Shown here: piece by piece, positions 10,372 to 20,815 of the stretch
Position numbering within the stretch: the first letter of the stretch is position 1
Layout of the letters: each line of letters begins with the position of its first letter
DNA from: Branchiostoma floridae
Taxonomy: Eukaryota > Chordata > Leptocardii > Amphioxiformes > Branchiostomatidae
Assembly (NCBI RefSeq): GCF_000003815.2
Contig: NC_049988.1
Coordinates: 12,073,713-12,117,377 of the forward strand
Reading direction: 5' to 3'
Length of the DNA: 43,665 nucleotides
Program-made: the position numbers and the translations under genes
Notes under the pieces: model-generated
Told to the model about the DNA's origin: nothing
Databases searched by the model: none
What the model saw: only the letters and a program-made list of their open reading frames with translations

Positions 10372-11736
10372 AAGAGTAGAAAGTTGTCTAAACCATACAT
10401 AATGGCGGTCAGATTCGCTGGCTAATCGGGCACCTTTAATGCCTCCAGCTACAAGCGGGTTCCAACTGGTAATGAGCACAGCGTAATTGATATAGCATGT
10501 CAACTACTTTATCATCTATTGTTGATTATTACATGTAGCTATAGCAAGTGGACAATTGCTAGCAATATATCTATTCTTACATGTCTCTTCCCTGTATAGG
10601 TGTATTCGAACTCACACACTAGTTTTTGTTGTACAATGTTGTCTGTCACTGTTATTATACATACACGCAAATAGTCCGTCTTGGGTTAACTGTTTACATC
10701 GTGTGTCTACATTGAAAGCACTGGTAAAAAATGGTTGCGACAAAAGTAAGGACAACATTATTATTCATCAGGACAACACTGTTATGAGATTCTTTCCTGA
10801 AGCCATTCGACAGATTTGTAGCACAGCCCTTTTCAGATCAGATAAGTGTGTTCTATTATGAACCAAATAGAGTGACACTGTAGAACGATTAGGCTATGTT
10901 GATTTAATTACATGGATGGTGTCTTCTGGGAACCCCCTGAACTGGGGAGAGCGTGTGAATTAATGAGATTATGAGATCTAAGTGGTCAGGAATGTCTAGC
11001 AAATGACTAAACACAAAGTGTATCGTATACAAAAGAATATGTTCTTTCTCCTAATTCTTTTATATCTTCTTCTTGGACTGACTTTGGTACTCTACGATCT
11101 AGTCGTTTTCAATATTTGTTTGCAAATTACCAAATACATTTCCTTATTTTGTTGTTTATGATTTATAGTACGATCGAAACCTTTTTGTTTTGGAAACGAC
11201 CGAAAATTGATGCGAGGCAATATGTAACCCATATAATCAAATCAACATAGTCTTATGTAAAACCTATCGGTATTATATATAACGGTGGGGGGAAGTGGTG
11301 CTAAAGCATTCCTTAACAGTACGCAAGAATGTCAAGAACAATTGATTAAATGCTGACGTGGACCTTTGCACGTAGACACAACACAGACGTAACGTTATAC
11401 GTGACACATGCACATGATCTTGTCTGCCGGGTACTGGCGCATCTTAGAAAAGGTCAGCAAAAATTTAACAGGAAATTGTTTTCAGTCGCATGTATATTAG
11501 AATATAACTCAAACCATGTCAACTTTTCACTGCAAGTACATATAGATATTCCTGACTAAGCCAGCCTTACTGCAATCTATTAACACGATATAGCGAATCC
11601 AAATCCCTAAGTTTATCTTTTTTTTACTATTGACGCCTTCCATTTTGCGTAAATTGAGTTTTGAGATAACTTGAATGAAAAAGAAGTCCTTCATCGGCCC
11701 ACGTGGGATAGGTACAACTTGTATATATGTTCAGGG
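10372..11736. other. Gene-free stretch
   Basis: Open frames at 10556-10861 and 11350-11559 (+) have no recognisable domain and no flanking splice or promoter support that I could see. Base composition is AT-rich throughout. Confidence 0.45.
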
Positions 11737-11914
11737 TACAATAGAAGGCAGTCAATTGCACAACTTATAACTGCACACTTCAGTTAATTGCACGGCATCC
11801 CAAAGTCTCGCAGTGATGCGGTCAAGCTGAAAAAAGTTCGCTTTGTTGCACCATCTGGTTAATTGCGCAAAATTGACTGACAAATGGGAATACAATTAAA
11901 CGGCTTCTACTGTA
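11737..11914. mobile_element. MITE with TACARTAGAAG inverted ends
   Basis: The left end TACAATAGAAGGCAG pairs with the right end CGGCTTCTACTGTA. Inside, CAGTCAATTGCACAA pairs with GCGCAAAATTGACTG, and GTTAATTGC motifs repeat. Length is 178 bp, non-coding. No target duplication was identified. Confidence 0.75.
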
Positions 11915-12368
11915 CATCATAGCGTAATTGAGTTGTCAAACGAGATTTGATACTGAAAAGAGATGGGTTTGCTGGTAGGGATGGCGGACTTTCTAGTTAA
12001 TGAAATTAAGTAGAAAAATTGACGTAATTAAGTCTAGTTGGCAATATGACGGCAGGTTTTAATGGTTTCGAGATGTATATAGGTTGTATTGAAGCGTACG
12101 ATGCGTCGAAACTGAGTTTCTTGATAAGAAATTATTCAAAACAAGCGAAGAAGTTTTAGTAACCCGGATCTTTAACCCCCCCCCCCATCCTCAGACCTAT
12201 TCAAAATCTTAATTATGGGTTTTAATGTTTCAGAAGACATTTTTGTGTAATCTCCAAATATATATACAACGATATAAAAATCGTTGCAAAATTATTATTA
12301 TTATTATTGGTTTTGTCTACTGCATGGATTGCTTTCACGTTGCTGCTTCTCAGTACTGTACATTGTAA

Positions 12369-12577
12369 CCTGTGTTTCATTTACATGCATTTATGTCATT
12401 CACAAAAGAACCGCATATCGCCACTAGGGTGGTTTGCAGTGTTCCATTACATTAACATTGATGCCATTTACCAATGAACCACATATCGCCACTAGGGCGG
12501 AATGTAGTGTTTCATTTACATTTACATTTACGTCACTTACCAAAGAATTACATCTCGCCGATAGTGTGGTTTTCAAA
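12369..12577. repeat. Tandem repeat, ~68-bp unit, three copies
   Basis: CATATCGCCACTAGGGYGG recurs at 12419 and 12487, and as CATCTCGCCGATAGTGTGG at 12556, giving periods of 68 and 69. Each is followed by GTAGTGTTYCATTTACATT-like sequence and an ACCAAAGAA motif. The third copy is the most diverged. Confidence 0.85.
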
Positions 12578-12682
12578 TGAATCAGAAACTGTTACAGGTT
12601 GTTACTAATCTGCAGAGCAATCACAGTTTCTGGTTGACGAACACTTTCAGGAGTATTCATGATTTATGGACGATGCTTGGTT

Positions 12683-12747
12683 GTTTTGATCAAATGAATG
12701 GAGAAAGAACATTCAGAATGTTATTTCTTCATTCATTTGATCAAAAC
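12683..12747. repeat. 65-bp near-perfect hairpin
   Basis: The left arm starts GTTTTGATCAAATGAATG and the right arm ends CATTCATTTGATCAAAAC. The arms are 32 bp each with about three mismatches, meeting at ACATTC-A-GAATGT. Weaker pairing (GATTTATGGACGATGC with GATGCTGATCCATAAAT) extends the stem outward to about 12660-12787. It could be a tiny MITE, a recent inverted duplication, or a small-RNA precursor. Confidence 0.85.
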
Positions 12748-12881
12748 TCTTTTCTTTTACTTAAACGTTTGATGCTGATCCATAAATATCTATTTGTCCA
12801 ACACATAAATGATGACAAAATGAGATTTAGATATGGGCATTGTTGCTTCCGTCAATTTAACATGGTTGACATGTATGAGGG

Positions 12882-12893
12882 GGGGGGGGGGTC
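12882..12893. repeat. Poly-G run
   Basis: A G-homopolymer of about 12 bases. A matching C run (about 12 bases) lies at 12175-12186. Long G runs recur at 19371, 27446 and inside the foldback at 30024-31178. Confidence 0.9.
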
Positions 12894-13068
12894 TAGACAC
12901 TGTCGTAGAAAATACGATTACGTAATCCCACGTACTTACGCCTGAATTACTGTAGGAATCCCAAGGCACCGTTTATCTACATTCAGGCTTTGTTGGCAGG
13001 CTTAAATGTAAATTCACTCTCTATCGACTTGACAAGTTCTGGATCAGTTCCAGTTCCAGTTCTGGCTA

Positions 13069-13170
13069 GTTTTAAAGAACGCTTGCAGATAGATGTGCAG
13101 AAGTTAGATGTGACGGATCGTTCAGTGTAATATAACCAGTTGCTGCCGCGCCGCCTGCCTGCAAAGCTGG
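13069..13170. repeat. Interspersed repeat (TTTTAAAGA...GCTGCTGCC family), copy 1
   Basis: TTTTAAAGAACGCTTGCAGA, GATGTGCAGAAGTTAG, GTGTAATATAACCAG and AAAGCTGGTGTGTTACGCC are shared in order with 16852-16968. A shorter relative (TGTCGCTGCCGCACCG) is at 37758. This copy runs straight into the retroelement coding fragment at 13172; the 16852 copy does not. It is non-coding. Confidence 0.8.
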
Positions 13171-13171
13171 T

Positions 13172-13528
13172 GTGTTACGCCCGGTCAAACAAACGCTGAC
13201 TCTTGTTGAACTCACTGTACCCTTCGAACAAAACGCCCGTAGTGCCGAGGACAGGAAAAGGGCAAAATATGAAGACTTATTGAATGAAATTGACATGCAC
13301 AGCACCTACAAAGCTACTCTTGTCACTATTGAAATTGGTAGTAGGGGATGGGTTAACAGTGAGAACTGCTCGAAGTTAAAATCTCTGTGTGTTGTAAGCC
13401 ACAAGGAACGCGAAGTTCGCCAGCTGAAACGCAAGTTAGGAAAGTGTGCAGTATGCACTTCATATGTTATATATTGTGCAAGAAATACACTTGGGTGGGA
13501 AAAACCTCTGGGTCTATTCTCAAGCTGA
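13172..13528 (+). mobile_element. Retroelement polyprotein C-terminal fragment (decayed)
   Basis: Open for 118 codons. The translation contains LTLVELTVPFEQNA, then ARSAEDRKRAKYEDLLNEI, VTIEIGSRGW and a basic tail KEREVRQLKRKLGK. This order (V-x-L-V-E-L-T-V-P-(F/W)-E, R-K-x-x-K-Y-x-x-L, V-E-(V/I)-G-x-R-G, then a short basic helix) is, from my recollection of the family, the extreme C-terminus of a group of invertebrate and fish non-LTR-type reverse-transcriptase proteins. There is no reverse-transcriptase domain, no start codon of its own, and a repeat abuts it upstream, so it is a 5'-truncated fossil. An AATAAA at 13778-13783 may mark its 3' end. No catalytic function is expected of the fragment. 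Confidence 0.65.
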
Positions 13529-13968
13529 TGATAGTTGTAACCGTTACATGAGAGAGTAATATATGCAATTAGTGCAATATATGAGTTTTTCAATCTTCAT
13601 GTGCAATATGTTTCAAGAATTTTAAAACAGACTGTACCTCAGCAGTCCGACGCACACGATTGTCCTTTTTTTAATATGTTTTACCTTGCGCCCTCTGGAC
13701 GTCGTAAGTGCAGAAAAAGGGTCGACCTAGGTATTTTAATCTTTCATCTTGTATTTGTATGTCTAATTCTAAGGCTCAATAAAGATGATTCTGACCCCCC
13801 AGATACAGAATATCTACCACGTCTACGGTTGTGCGTTCGCCAATTATCAAAAATGGTGGTATCATCAGTGTAGTATCTTCATGACATAACACTGTCTACT
13901 TTTACGCGATACCGATCTGTTGAGATGTCAGTTCGCATGTATGGGGAACAATAATGTTAACGTTGGCG
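13529..13968. other. Possible 3' tail of the retroelement fragment, otherwise gene-free
   Basis: It contains AATAAAGATGATTCTGAC at 13778, a typical polyadenylation-signal context followed by C6. No other structure was seen. An open frame at 13601-13873 has no recognisable content. Confidence 0.35.
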
Positions 13969-14150
13969 TCGTATGTGGCGCAACTGGTAGAGTGTTCGGC
14001 TCGGAACCTAGAGGTCTCGGGTTCAATGCCCACCGTGTGCGCAACGTTGTGCCCTTGGGAAAGGCGCTTTACACGACCTTCCTCACTTCATCCAGGTGTA
14101 GAAATTGGTACCTGACTTCGGTTGGGGTAGAATACTACTGAACTGAACTA
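13969..14150 (+). mobile_element. tRNA-derived SINE, truncated (CCCTTGGGAAAGGC core family)
   Basis: A-box-like GTGGCGCAACTGGTAGAG (13975) and B-box GGTTCAATGCC (14020-14030) lie at normal tRNA spacing. They are followed by the core GTGCCCTTGGGAAAGGCGCT, then TTACACGACCTTCCTCAC. The same core is in the SINE at 29447, so the two are one family. The body ends after ~180 bp here, shorter than the 29447 copy. It is not a functional tRNA: the sequence beyond the B box does not close the acceptor stem. Confidence 0.8.
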
Positions 14151-14931
14151 CTTTTACCTTCTGTCTAGTGCCACATTGTCCTCGTCTGTCACAAAGCAAA
14201 TATAAAAAAAAAAAAACTTAGTACTAACTTTAACATCAATAGCCGGCTCGCCACATCAAATATGAAGGTTTACACACAGCATCCATGTCACGTAGAGTCT
14301 AGGTCATACATTGATATGTTGTAACCTTTACAGCGCTCGCTGAGATATCTGTATTCCCGGAAATAGTATGCGTAGAGATCGCGATCGTCCACCCTGGATT
14401 ATGGTGAAATCCCCAGTACCCACTTTACGTAATACCTTATACATCAGTCTCCTGTTGATAGACGGTAAACCCTTATCGACCTGAACCACTCGCTCTTCGG
14501 ACTGACCTCTGAGAATGGCCGTGAACTGATTATAGGGCATCAGAGCAAAACTTACATTCAGAAAGCTGGCACAGTTTTGAGTGATGCGAGTTTTAACTTA
14601 TGGGTACAGATATAGCATATCAGGGATACCTATCTAACGGAGACAAAGGCTTGCTGAAGATGCGAAGTTCTATTCTTGAAACCGAACGTTCGCGTTTGAA
14701 TCATTTCTTTGATCTACAGAAGAGCTTTTCTTGTGGACGTTAGCCAAGATAAGTGAGTGTATTCATCAATTTGTAGAACTTGGAAAATCGTGTTCTAAGA
14801 ATCACATTTGCTTTGCTTCAAAAGCTAAGACGTAAACAGGGCGGTAAAAGAGATCTTGAGACATTTTGCTGTCAAACCTTCATGGAAACGGGGGATACTG
14901 TAATCAGCTGGTGTGATTGTTTGTAGTTATT
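14151..14931. other. Gene-free stretch
   Basis: No recognisable coding sequence. It contains an A12 run (14205) and unremarkable AT-rich DNA. Confidence 0.4.
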
Positions 14932-15412
14932 ACCTTCGCCAAGAAGGTTATGTTTTCAGCTTTGCTATAATGGAGCGACTGTGCCCTGGGTGTGTAATAC
15001 TATGTAAATCAACAGCATAACAAGAGAAACTGAGGATGTTTTTTTCAATGATATTTAATTGGTAGATTAATAGCGGTAGTGGAAAGGATGGTCGAGTTTG
15101 AAAATGGCTCACTTGGCGTTTTCCAACGGTACTGCAGCGGACTTTGTATGTTTGTGTGTCCGTATACAGACAACAGACATGTAACGTGAGAAGCTGTGGA
15201 TGTTTCTGAATTATATTTAATGGATAGAAAGGGGTTACAAAAAAGAAATGTCAGGTTTGATAATGGGCCTCCTAGCGGGTACTTACGGTGCTACAGTGGT
15301 GTTTCAAAGTTTAACGTCACAATTTCTGGATGTGACAGGTTCGTGGTTTTTGAGAAGTGTACAGCTCTTTGGGCTAGACACTAGATGAAAGTTGGCAATG
15401 TTTGGCGGAGGT
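14932..15412. mobile_element. ~480-bp element with ACCTYCGCCAA inverted ends and an internal duplication
   Basis: The left end ACCTTCGCCAAGAAGGTTAT pairs with the right end TTGGCGGAGGT. Inside, a ~170-bp block occurs twice: GAGAAACTGAGGATGTTT (about 15024) and GAGAAGCTGTGGATGTTT (about 15188), then TATTTAATTGGTAGATTAAT versus TATTTAATGGATAGAAAGG, then TCGAGTTTGAAAATGG versus TCAGGTTTGATAATGG. I recognise the CCAAG-AGGTTATGTTTT start as a widespread marine-invertebrate repeat, but give no family name. Confidence 0.7.
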
Positions 15413-16851
15413 ACGAGATTACATAATAAAATTCTTTCACGGTGCCATTAGAAATATACACGAAGTAGTCGAAGTCGAAGTCAAGCTGCTTCAGGACTAT
15501 GCGTTGAAAATGCTCTCATAGCCAGATACTTTCCAATAAGACTACTCTCAGAAGAGTTTCACGAACAATTTTCGTACTCTCTGAGTGTGTTGCACTGCCT
15601 GTAGAGGTTTTTAAGTCAACGTTAAGAGTACGGATGCAACACTCTACCTGACATTGACCAAGAACTTGAGTACTCGAGCTTCATCATTGATCATATGTCT
15701 ACTCGGAGAGTAATTACGTAGTGCACTCATCCCTACGTACTTTGCACTTACAGGAACACTTAGATCTAGAAGAGTTATTGCAAAATAGACGGTAATTTTA
15801 GCAAGTAAAAATGTCCACTATTTCAAAGTATACGATAAAGTACCCACTAGTTCCTCGCGCACAAAAAAGCATTCAGTATTATACTTAACTCCCCAGGGAC
15901 CTTTAAAGAAAATATAAGAAATATCAGCCTATGATTGAAAATGATATGACAGACTTGGTGTGAAAAAAAGTTAGGTTTCAAAAAACATATATAAACCCAG
16001 GGGCATTACGAAAACCTGTATTGTAATGTGTTCTTCTTTAACAACTGGGTTTCTTGGTGTTGAAGTCAAAAAAATATTCACGACAAAGGCAGTGTCTATA
16101 CTTATAGCAATTTTAGTCAGGCTAATTTAACCTGTAGACTATACAGTGTACACTCCTTTTCTTCTCTGTCACGATCAAGGAAAGATACACTATTACGCGA
16201 GCTAAACTAGCTCAAAATATCTTTAACTTTCCACTAGGTGAACAAAGCGATTTGACAAAGCACTCCTATGGCATGTTATGTGCCTATTTTAACTTGTCCA
16301 ATTTTCACTATTTTTCCAACGACCTGTGGAGCCTGGTAGAGGCTAGGAATCCCCCACGGACCTCATAACGTCTGAACCCGGTTTTTGAGACTGGCAGGAC
16401 TGAATTCACGGAGCCTCTGAGGGGCAATTATTGAAATGAAGCCTTCTGGACTCAACGACTAGACTTAAGAGCCACGGAGACGAATGCCGGAAGCTACATG
16501 GAGAGATAAAGATAGTAATAAAGACATGTTAAAAAAGCCATGAATACTACTACTGAAAAAATGAGCACGTCAACACGCACGCCGCAAGCTCCACGCAGTG
16601 ATAAGTCAAATGAGGACAAAAGGAAAATATCCAGACTTTGCATGATGTGCAAAGTGGCCAACTAACTGGTGGAAGTTGACTAATAAGTATCTAATACCAG
16701 CTAAAAAAAAAGAACATGCCTTTAAGTGCCAGAGTTAGCAACCCAGGATTGATGTGTTCACAAATTCATATTTTCCCAGACCTAACGTAGAGTGGACTTT
16801 GTTATCACCAAGCACGGTAGGAGCATCTTCGTTGGATGCCCCTACCGGGGC
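15413..16851. other. Gene-free stretch with one short repeat fragment
   Basis: GGAGCCTGGTAGAGGCTAGG at about 16329 matches the inverted end of the element at 26340-26545, and is read as a solo end. Nothing else was recognised. Confidence 0.4.
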
Positions 16852-16968
16852 AGTTTTAAAGAGAATTTGCAGATCGATGTGCAAAAGTTAGGTGTGACGG
16901 GTCATTTTGTGTAATATAACTAGCTGCTGCCACACCGCGCGCCTGCGAAGCTGGTGTGTTATGCCGAA
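16852..16968. repeat. Interspersed repeat (TTTTAAAGA...GCTGCTGCC family), copy 2
   Basis: Aligned with 13069-13187 over its whole length at roughly 80% identity by eye, ending AAGCTGGTGTGTTATGCC. The sequence beyond, GGCGGTTATACCGGCTATAT, may belong to the same repeat. Confidence 0.8.
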
Positions 16969-17492
16969 GGGCGGTTATACCGGCTATATAGATACAGATA
17001 CAAAATGACCAATTATGTGTACACATCTGGATATGTATAATACAACAATCTTTATTGACACGACAAAAGTACAGCGACTTTCGTAAAGTCTACATGTATA
17101 ACAACTACTTACAGTACAACTTAACACATATATATGGATATCTATAGGTATGGATACATCAATATAATGCTACTATACGACACCGGAGATCGCGTTGGAT
17201 TCATGTAACTCAATCCTAACTTCATAACTGGAACAGCAGGCAAAATGTAATAGAAAAGCAAAAAAGATTTACAAAAAAAACAAATTGTGAAAATATTCGT
17301 TTTACACCGATGAAATCCACCTGCTCCCAGCAAGGTCGTGAATGGAGTTGTAAAACTCATTATTATGTCTTCTTATGCAACATGTATGGAGTTATATGTT
17401 TAGACTTGAGAAAGTCTGCGTGGCGTCATATTGTCATCGACATACTTCCACGGGTTTATCTCTGTATGTGAGTGTCGTCTTTCTCCGTTTAA

Positions 17493-17559
17493 CGCGTCAT
17501 CAGTGCCATTTGGGATTGGGTGGAAGCTGAGCGAAGTTGGCAATGAGGAATCTACTTAC
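17493..17559. repeat. ~67-bp direct repeat abutting the left end of a MITE
   Basis: It begins CGCGTC and ends GCAATGAGGAATCTACTTAC. The near-copy at 17801-17871 lies immediately beyond the MITE. The two share GTGCCATTTGGGAT, GCGAAGTTGGC and the 20-base end perfectly, with small internal indels. Confidence 0.9.
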
Positions 17560-17796
17560 AGGTGGTATCTCACTGCACTTGGGGCACCGGTGCGGCACTG
17601 CGAGGTTCATTCACTGTGGTACTGTTGTGTTATTTTCACCGATTTAGATATTGCCTGATACGTAAAAGAATGACTTAGAAGACGGCAAAATACACAAAAC
17701 GTACGAAAATTCGTTCTTTATCTCTGAAATTCTTCGAGTAATCTTTCGAACCCCGCAGTGTCGCACCGGTGCCCCAAGTGCAGTGAGATACCACCT
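17560..17796. mobile_element. MITE, second copy of the TTAA/GGGGCACCGGTGC family
   Basis: The perfect outer ends AGGTGGTATCTCACTGCACT (left) and AGTGCAGTGAGATACCACCT (right) enclose GGGGCACCGGTGC blocks and an AT-rich interior. The interior matches 6065-6294 (for example ATACGTAAAAG.ATGACTTAGA). Flanks are TTAC on the left and TTAG on the right, compatible with mutated TTAA sites. A direct ~67-bp repeat lies on both sides. Confidence 0.9.
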
Positions 17797-17800
17797 TTAG

Positions 17801-17871
17801 CGCGTCTGTGCCATTTGGGATAGCGGATGAAGTGCAAGTTTAGCGAAGTTGGCAATGAGGAATCTACTTAC
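17801..17871. repeat. ~70-bp direct repeat on the right side of the MITE
   Basis: Partner of 17493-17559, with the same orientation and the same CTACTTAC end. It then continues GAGAGTGGC instead of the MITE. Confidence 0.9.
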
Positions 17872-17975
17872 GAGAGTGGCATCAAGACTTGGAACCCTGA
17901 CAAAAGCGTGGGCGTGAGAAATCGGAAGGCTCAAAGCCCAATCTAGTCGTCTTCCTGCACGCTAGGATGTTGATG

Positions 17976-18650
17976 TCTATCATGCTAGTTGTGTGGATGT
18001 TTCTTGGTGTCATTTCAAGTTGGATGCGGCTGGGATCCATGTGTAAGTGTTTTGACTAAATTTTATTAGTTTGGTCAAGCAGAATGGTCTTGCCTGCGCG
18101 TTTTTTTGTACCCAAGACAAATCAGGAGACTTAGACTCTGCGCATTACCTGACCCGGGAGTAAGTTCTATCATGCTAGTTGTATGGATGATTTGACGTAT
18201 TAAAAAAAGATGTGTCACTAAACCTTTTGACTAAATCTTATCAGTTAAGTCAGACAGAATGATCTTGCTTTCAACTTTTGTTAACCATGACAAATCAGGA
18301 TTATTATATTCTGAGCATTACTCTGACTCAGGATTATGTTAATTTTTATCATGCTAGTTGTATGGATGTTTTAAAGTGTCATTTCAGGTTACGGTATCCG
18401 GCTGCGCTTGATGTAAAAGATGTGTAAGTTTTTTTGATCTGCTCTCCAACGAGATCTCTTCAATGTCACTAACGAAAGACTGGATGGCTATGTGAAACGT
18501 CTAGCAGTTTCCAAAATCATATCCAGTTGCTCTAGTAACTGCTTTTTGGCATGTTTTGATTTAATTTCATCGGATCAACCAGCAACCATGCCTTTAACTT
18601 TTGGTAACCAAGACAAATCAGGAGAATTGTACCCGCTAAGCAACCACTGC
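17976..18650. repeat. Tandem array, ~180-190-bp unit, three copies, last one interrupted
   Basis: TATCATGCTAGTTGTRTGGATG recurs at about 17978, 18168 and 18347. In each copy it is followed by GTGTCATTTCA-like sequence, TTTTGACTAAATYTTATYAG, CAGAATGRTCTTGC and GACAAATCAGGA. The third copy is split by the insertion at 18439-18553 and resumes to about 18640. Confidence 0.85.
18439..18553. mobile_element. Half copy of the AGTAACTGGATATGATTTT element inside the tandem array
   Basis: TGTCACTAACGAAAGACTGG, GTGAAACGTCT, TTTCCAAAATCATATCCAG and TTGCTCTAGTAACTGCTTTT match the right arm of the copy at 10118-10371. TTTTGAT occurs on both sides (18432-18438 and 18554-18560). It reads as a 7-bp target duplication, but the array unit itself has TTTTGACT here. 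Confidence 0.75.
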
Positions 18651-19362
18651 AAGCAGTGAAAGGTTTCGCGATTCACATCTCATACATCAGAATACAAATC
18701 TTACATTGATCTTACCTCATTCAGGTCCTCTAAAGTAGCCCCTATGAGCGGTATAGTAAAGCACCTTTGGGTCTTAAATGCACAAGGGATGAAACCTCTT
18801 TGGCTCTCCGAGTTAAATCGATTGAATTGAAATACCGCTGGCCATGTATTACATACACGGGGTTCACTTAGTTTCCAATATCCACATTCATGGGGGACTT
18901 CAGGTAGAAAACAGCAATATCAGCACGGAAGTCGGCGACAGGGTTAGATGTACGTCATTTGTCTGTCTGAAGACAAGACAATTGCTGAAGTTTCCTTTTC
19001 AGTTCTGAACTTCGCTTTGTCATGCTGGATAAGAAGGTGTTTACAGCGTGGTGTCATCTCTCCGATTATGAACTGAACTGTAACTTAAGTTAGAGTGTTA
19101 AACATAAAACCTTCCCTAACTTAACCTTACCATTTTTTTTACTAATGATGCATGAGTACAGCAACTTTGGCGATTAGAAATGTAAATATACCAAGTGCCT
19201 ACAAGCAAAGTTGGCATTTTGTCAAACCTATCTGACCATTTTCTGGCACTTGGAAAGTAACTCAGGAACGTCATGATTTTGGTAGAATAGCCTAAGTGAT
19301 GAATGAGACGCTAATTGCTTAATCAATCAGGAAAGTGCGTTAAATTTTTCCCGCAAGTGTGA
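18651..19362. other. Gene-free stretch
   Basis: No recognisable coding sequence or repeat. It contains CACGGGGTTCACTTAG-type unique sequence and a short CCTAACTTAACCTTAC palindrome partner near 19084-19127. Confidence 0.35.
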
Positions 19363-19382
19363 TTTTTTTTGGGGGGGGGGGG
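19363..19382. repeat. T8-G12 homopolymer junction
   Basis: Eight T followed by twelve G. The same T-then-G junction borders the assembly gap at 27437-27460 and opens the right arm of the foldback at about 31001. Confidence 0.9.
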
Positions 19383-19482
19383 ACTGCAGGGACTAATTTT
19401 GTTTTAATCTTCAAGACAGAAAATAGCTCAAGATCGGATGAAGACTCATCTACATTGGTAGTTGAACAGTTCTGAAAATTCG

Positions 19483-19686
19483 AAAAACACTCAGCATGAA
19501 TTTTCAGTCGATCTCGACGGCCTTCGTCAGGTGGCTAATGCACTGCACTGACGTTCCGGAAGTCTTCCCGCCACTCTCCATTCGCCCTTGAGTCACTTCC
19601 GACTTCCGGAACGTCAGCGCAGGGAATCAAGTCATATAATGAAGGTCGACGAGCTAGTTTGACTGAAAATTAATGCTGAGTGTTTT
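19483..19686. mobile_element. ~204-bp palindromic element
   Basis: The outer arms AAAAACACTCAGCATGAATT and AATGCTGAGTGTTTTCC continue through TTTTCAGTC/GACTGAAAA and TCGACGGCCTTC/GAAGGTCGACGA. An inner pair TGACGTTCCGGAAGTC / GACTTCCGGAACGTCA (about 19549 and 19601) makes a second stem. It is non-coding and fits a MITE. Confidence 0.85.
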
Positions 19687-20551
19687 CCTTGTGTTGGAAC
19701 GAAGCTTTAAACTGTTCAAGTCAAGATAGTGTTGAAGGATCGTCGTGATTTTTGGCATGTTCAATGTGAATTCCCCCCTTGCAAAACAATGTCGTTCTGT
19801 GGCCTGCAGACGATACCATGACACTGTAGTGTTCAATGGAATAGTTTTGCTAGTATATTGTAAAAAAAGTAAATGGTAAATAACACCGGTGTTTGATGAG
19901 GTTCTGTGAAAACGTGTGTCCTCGAAAGGAGGCAAGATAGAGTTCTTTCCGTGTCACCGCGTGTGAAGGAAAGATTCTGTTTCCATAATCTGTGCGACTC
20001 AAGGCTGGTCCGTTCTGAATGGGTGACCGTGCGTGGATTGTCAGACCCTGGGCTTTTAAGCAAGGTGCAGTACTAGTATTTAATCATACCCTTCTTGGAC
20101 ATCCAAGAAGTCTTCTTAGAATTTCTTGGCGTGTGAAGTTTTCATTTTTGATAGTAAAGAAGGTAGAAGCTTCGGTGATGCACAACGTACAGTTTTGTAT
20201 TGGCAGTGGCTTGGAGCTGGCATTAGAGATTCACCAATGAATAACATAGAAGCTGGTAATCGTAGGTATGTACCAATCCAGCTAAGTGTGCTTGAATGAA
20301 CATGTCGTTACAATTACCTGATCAAAATCGCTTAAGACACCATGCACCTTACAAGGAAACTTCATGGGGAAATTAATATTCATGTGCAGCGCATGAATGC
20401 GCATAATGTTTCAATTCGGAAACTAATTGTGTTGAATGGATGACGTGTTGTGTGATACCATCGTAAGGTTGCCGCCTCTCCACAGCTAGCACCCGTCTGA
20501 GATTGATAGGCATCTTCAGTCTATCCAGGCTTACTTCTAGGCTTCGGTGCT
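19687..20551. other. Gene-free stretch
   Basis: Only short, unrecognisable frames are present. A small hairpin CTTCTTGGACATCCAAGAAG lies at about 20093. Confidence 0.4.
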
Positions 20552-20815
20552 AATTGCACCGTCGCCCGTTAGGAGTGTAACCCCGGCCGGACTCCGAAGC
20601 CACAAATTTGTCCCGGTGGACTGCCGGATCCCGGGGGTTACTAACCCCTTGGTGTTACTCACGGGTCACGTCGTCTATTTGTAACCGGGTCGCGGGTTTA
20701 TTCTAAGTCCGATTTAAATTCAATCCGGTGCCCCGGGAGCCGCAAGGTGTTCCACGGGGCCATGTAGGGGTCGCGTAAGAAAGTAAAAACAAAAACAAAA
20801 AATCAGCGTGTGAAA
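20552..20815. mobile_element. CCCAATTG-ended GC-rich element, copy 1 (right end decayed)
   Basis: AATTGCACCGTCGCCCGTTAGG, CCCCGGCCGG, CCACAAATTTGTCCCGG, GTGGACTGCCGGAT and GGGAGCCGCAAGGTG are shared in order with 24149-24440 and 34260-34568. The right terminal TTCCAATTGGGAC is missing. This copy sits upstream of the receptor and the second copy sits just downstream. Confidence 0.85.
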
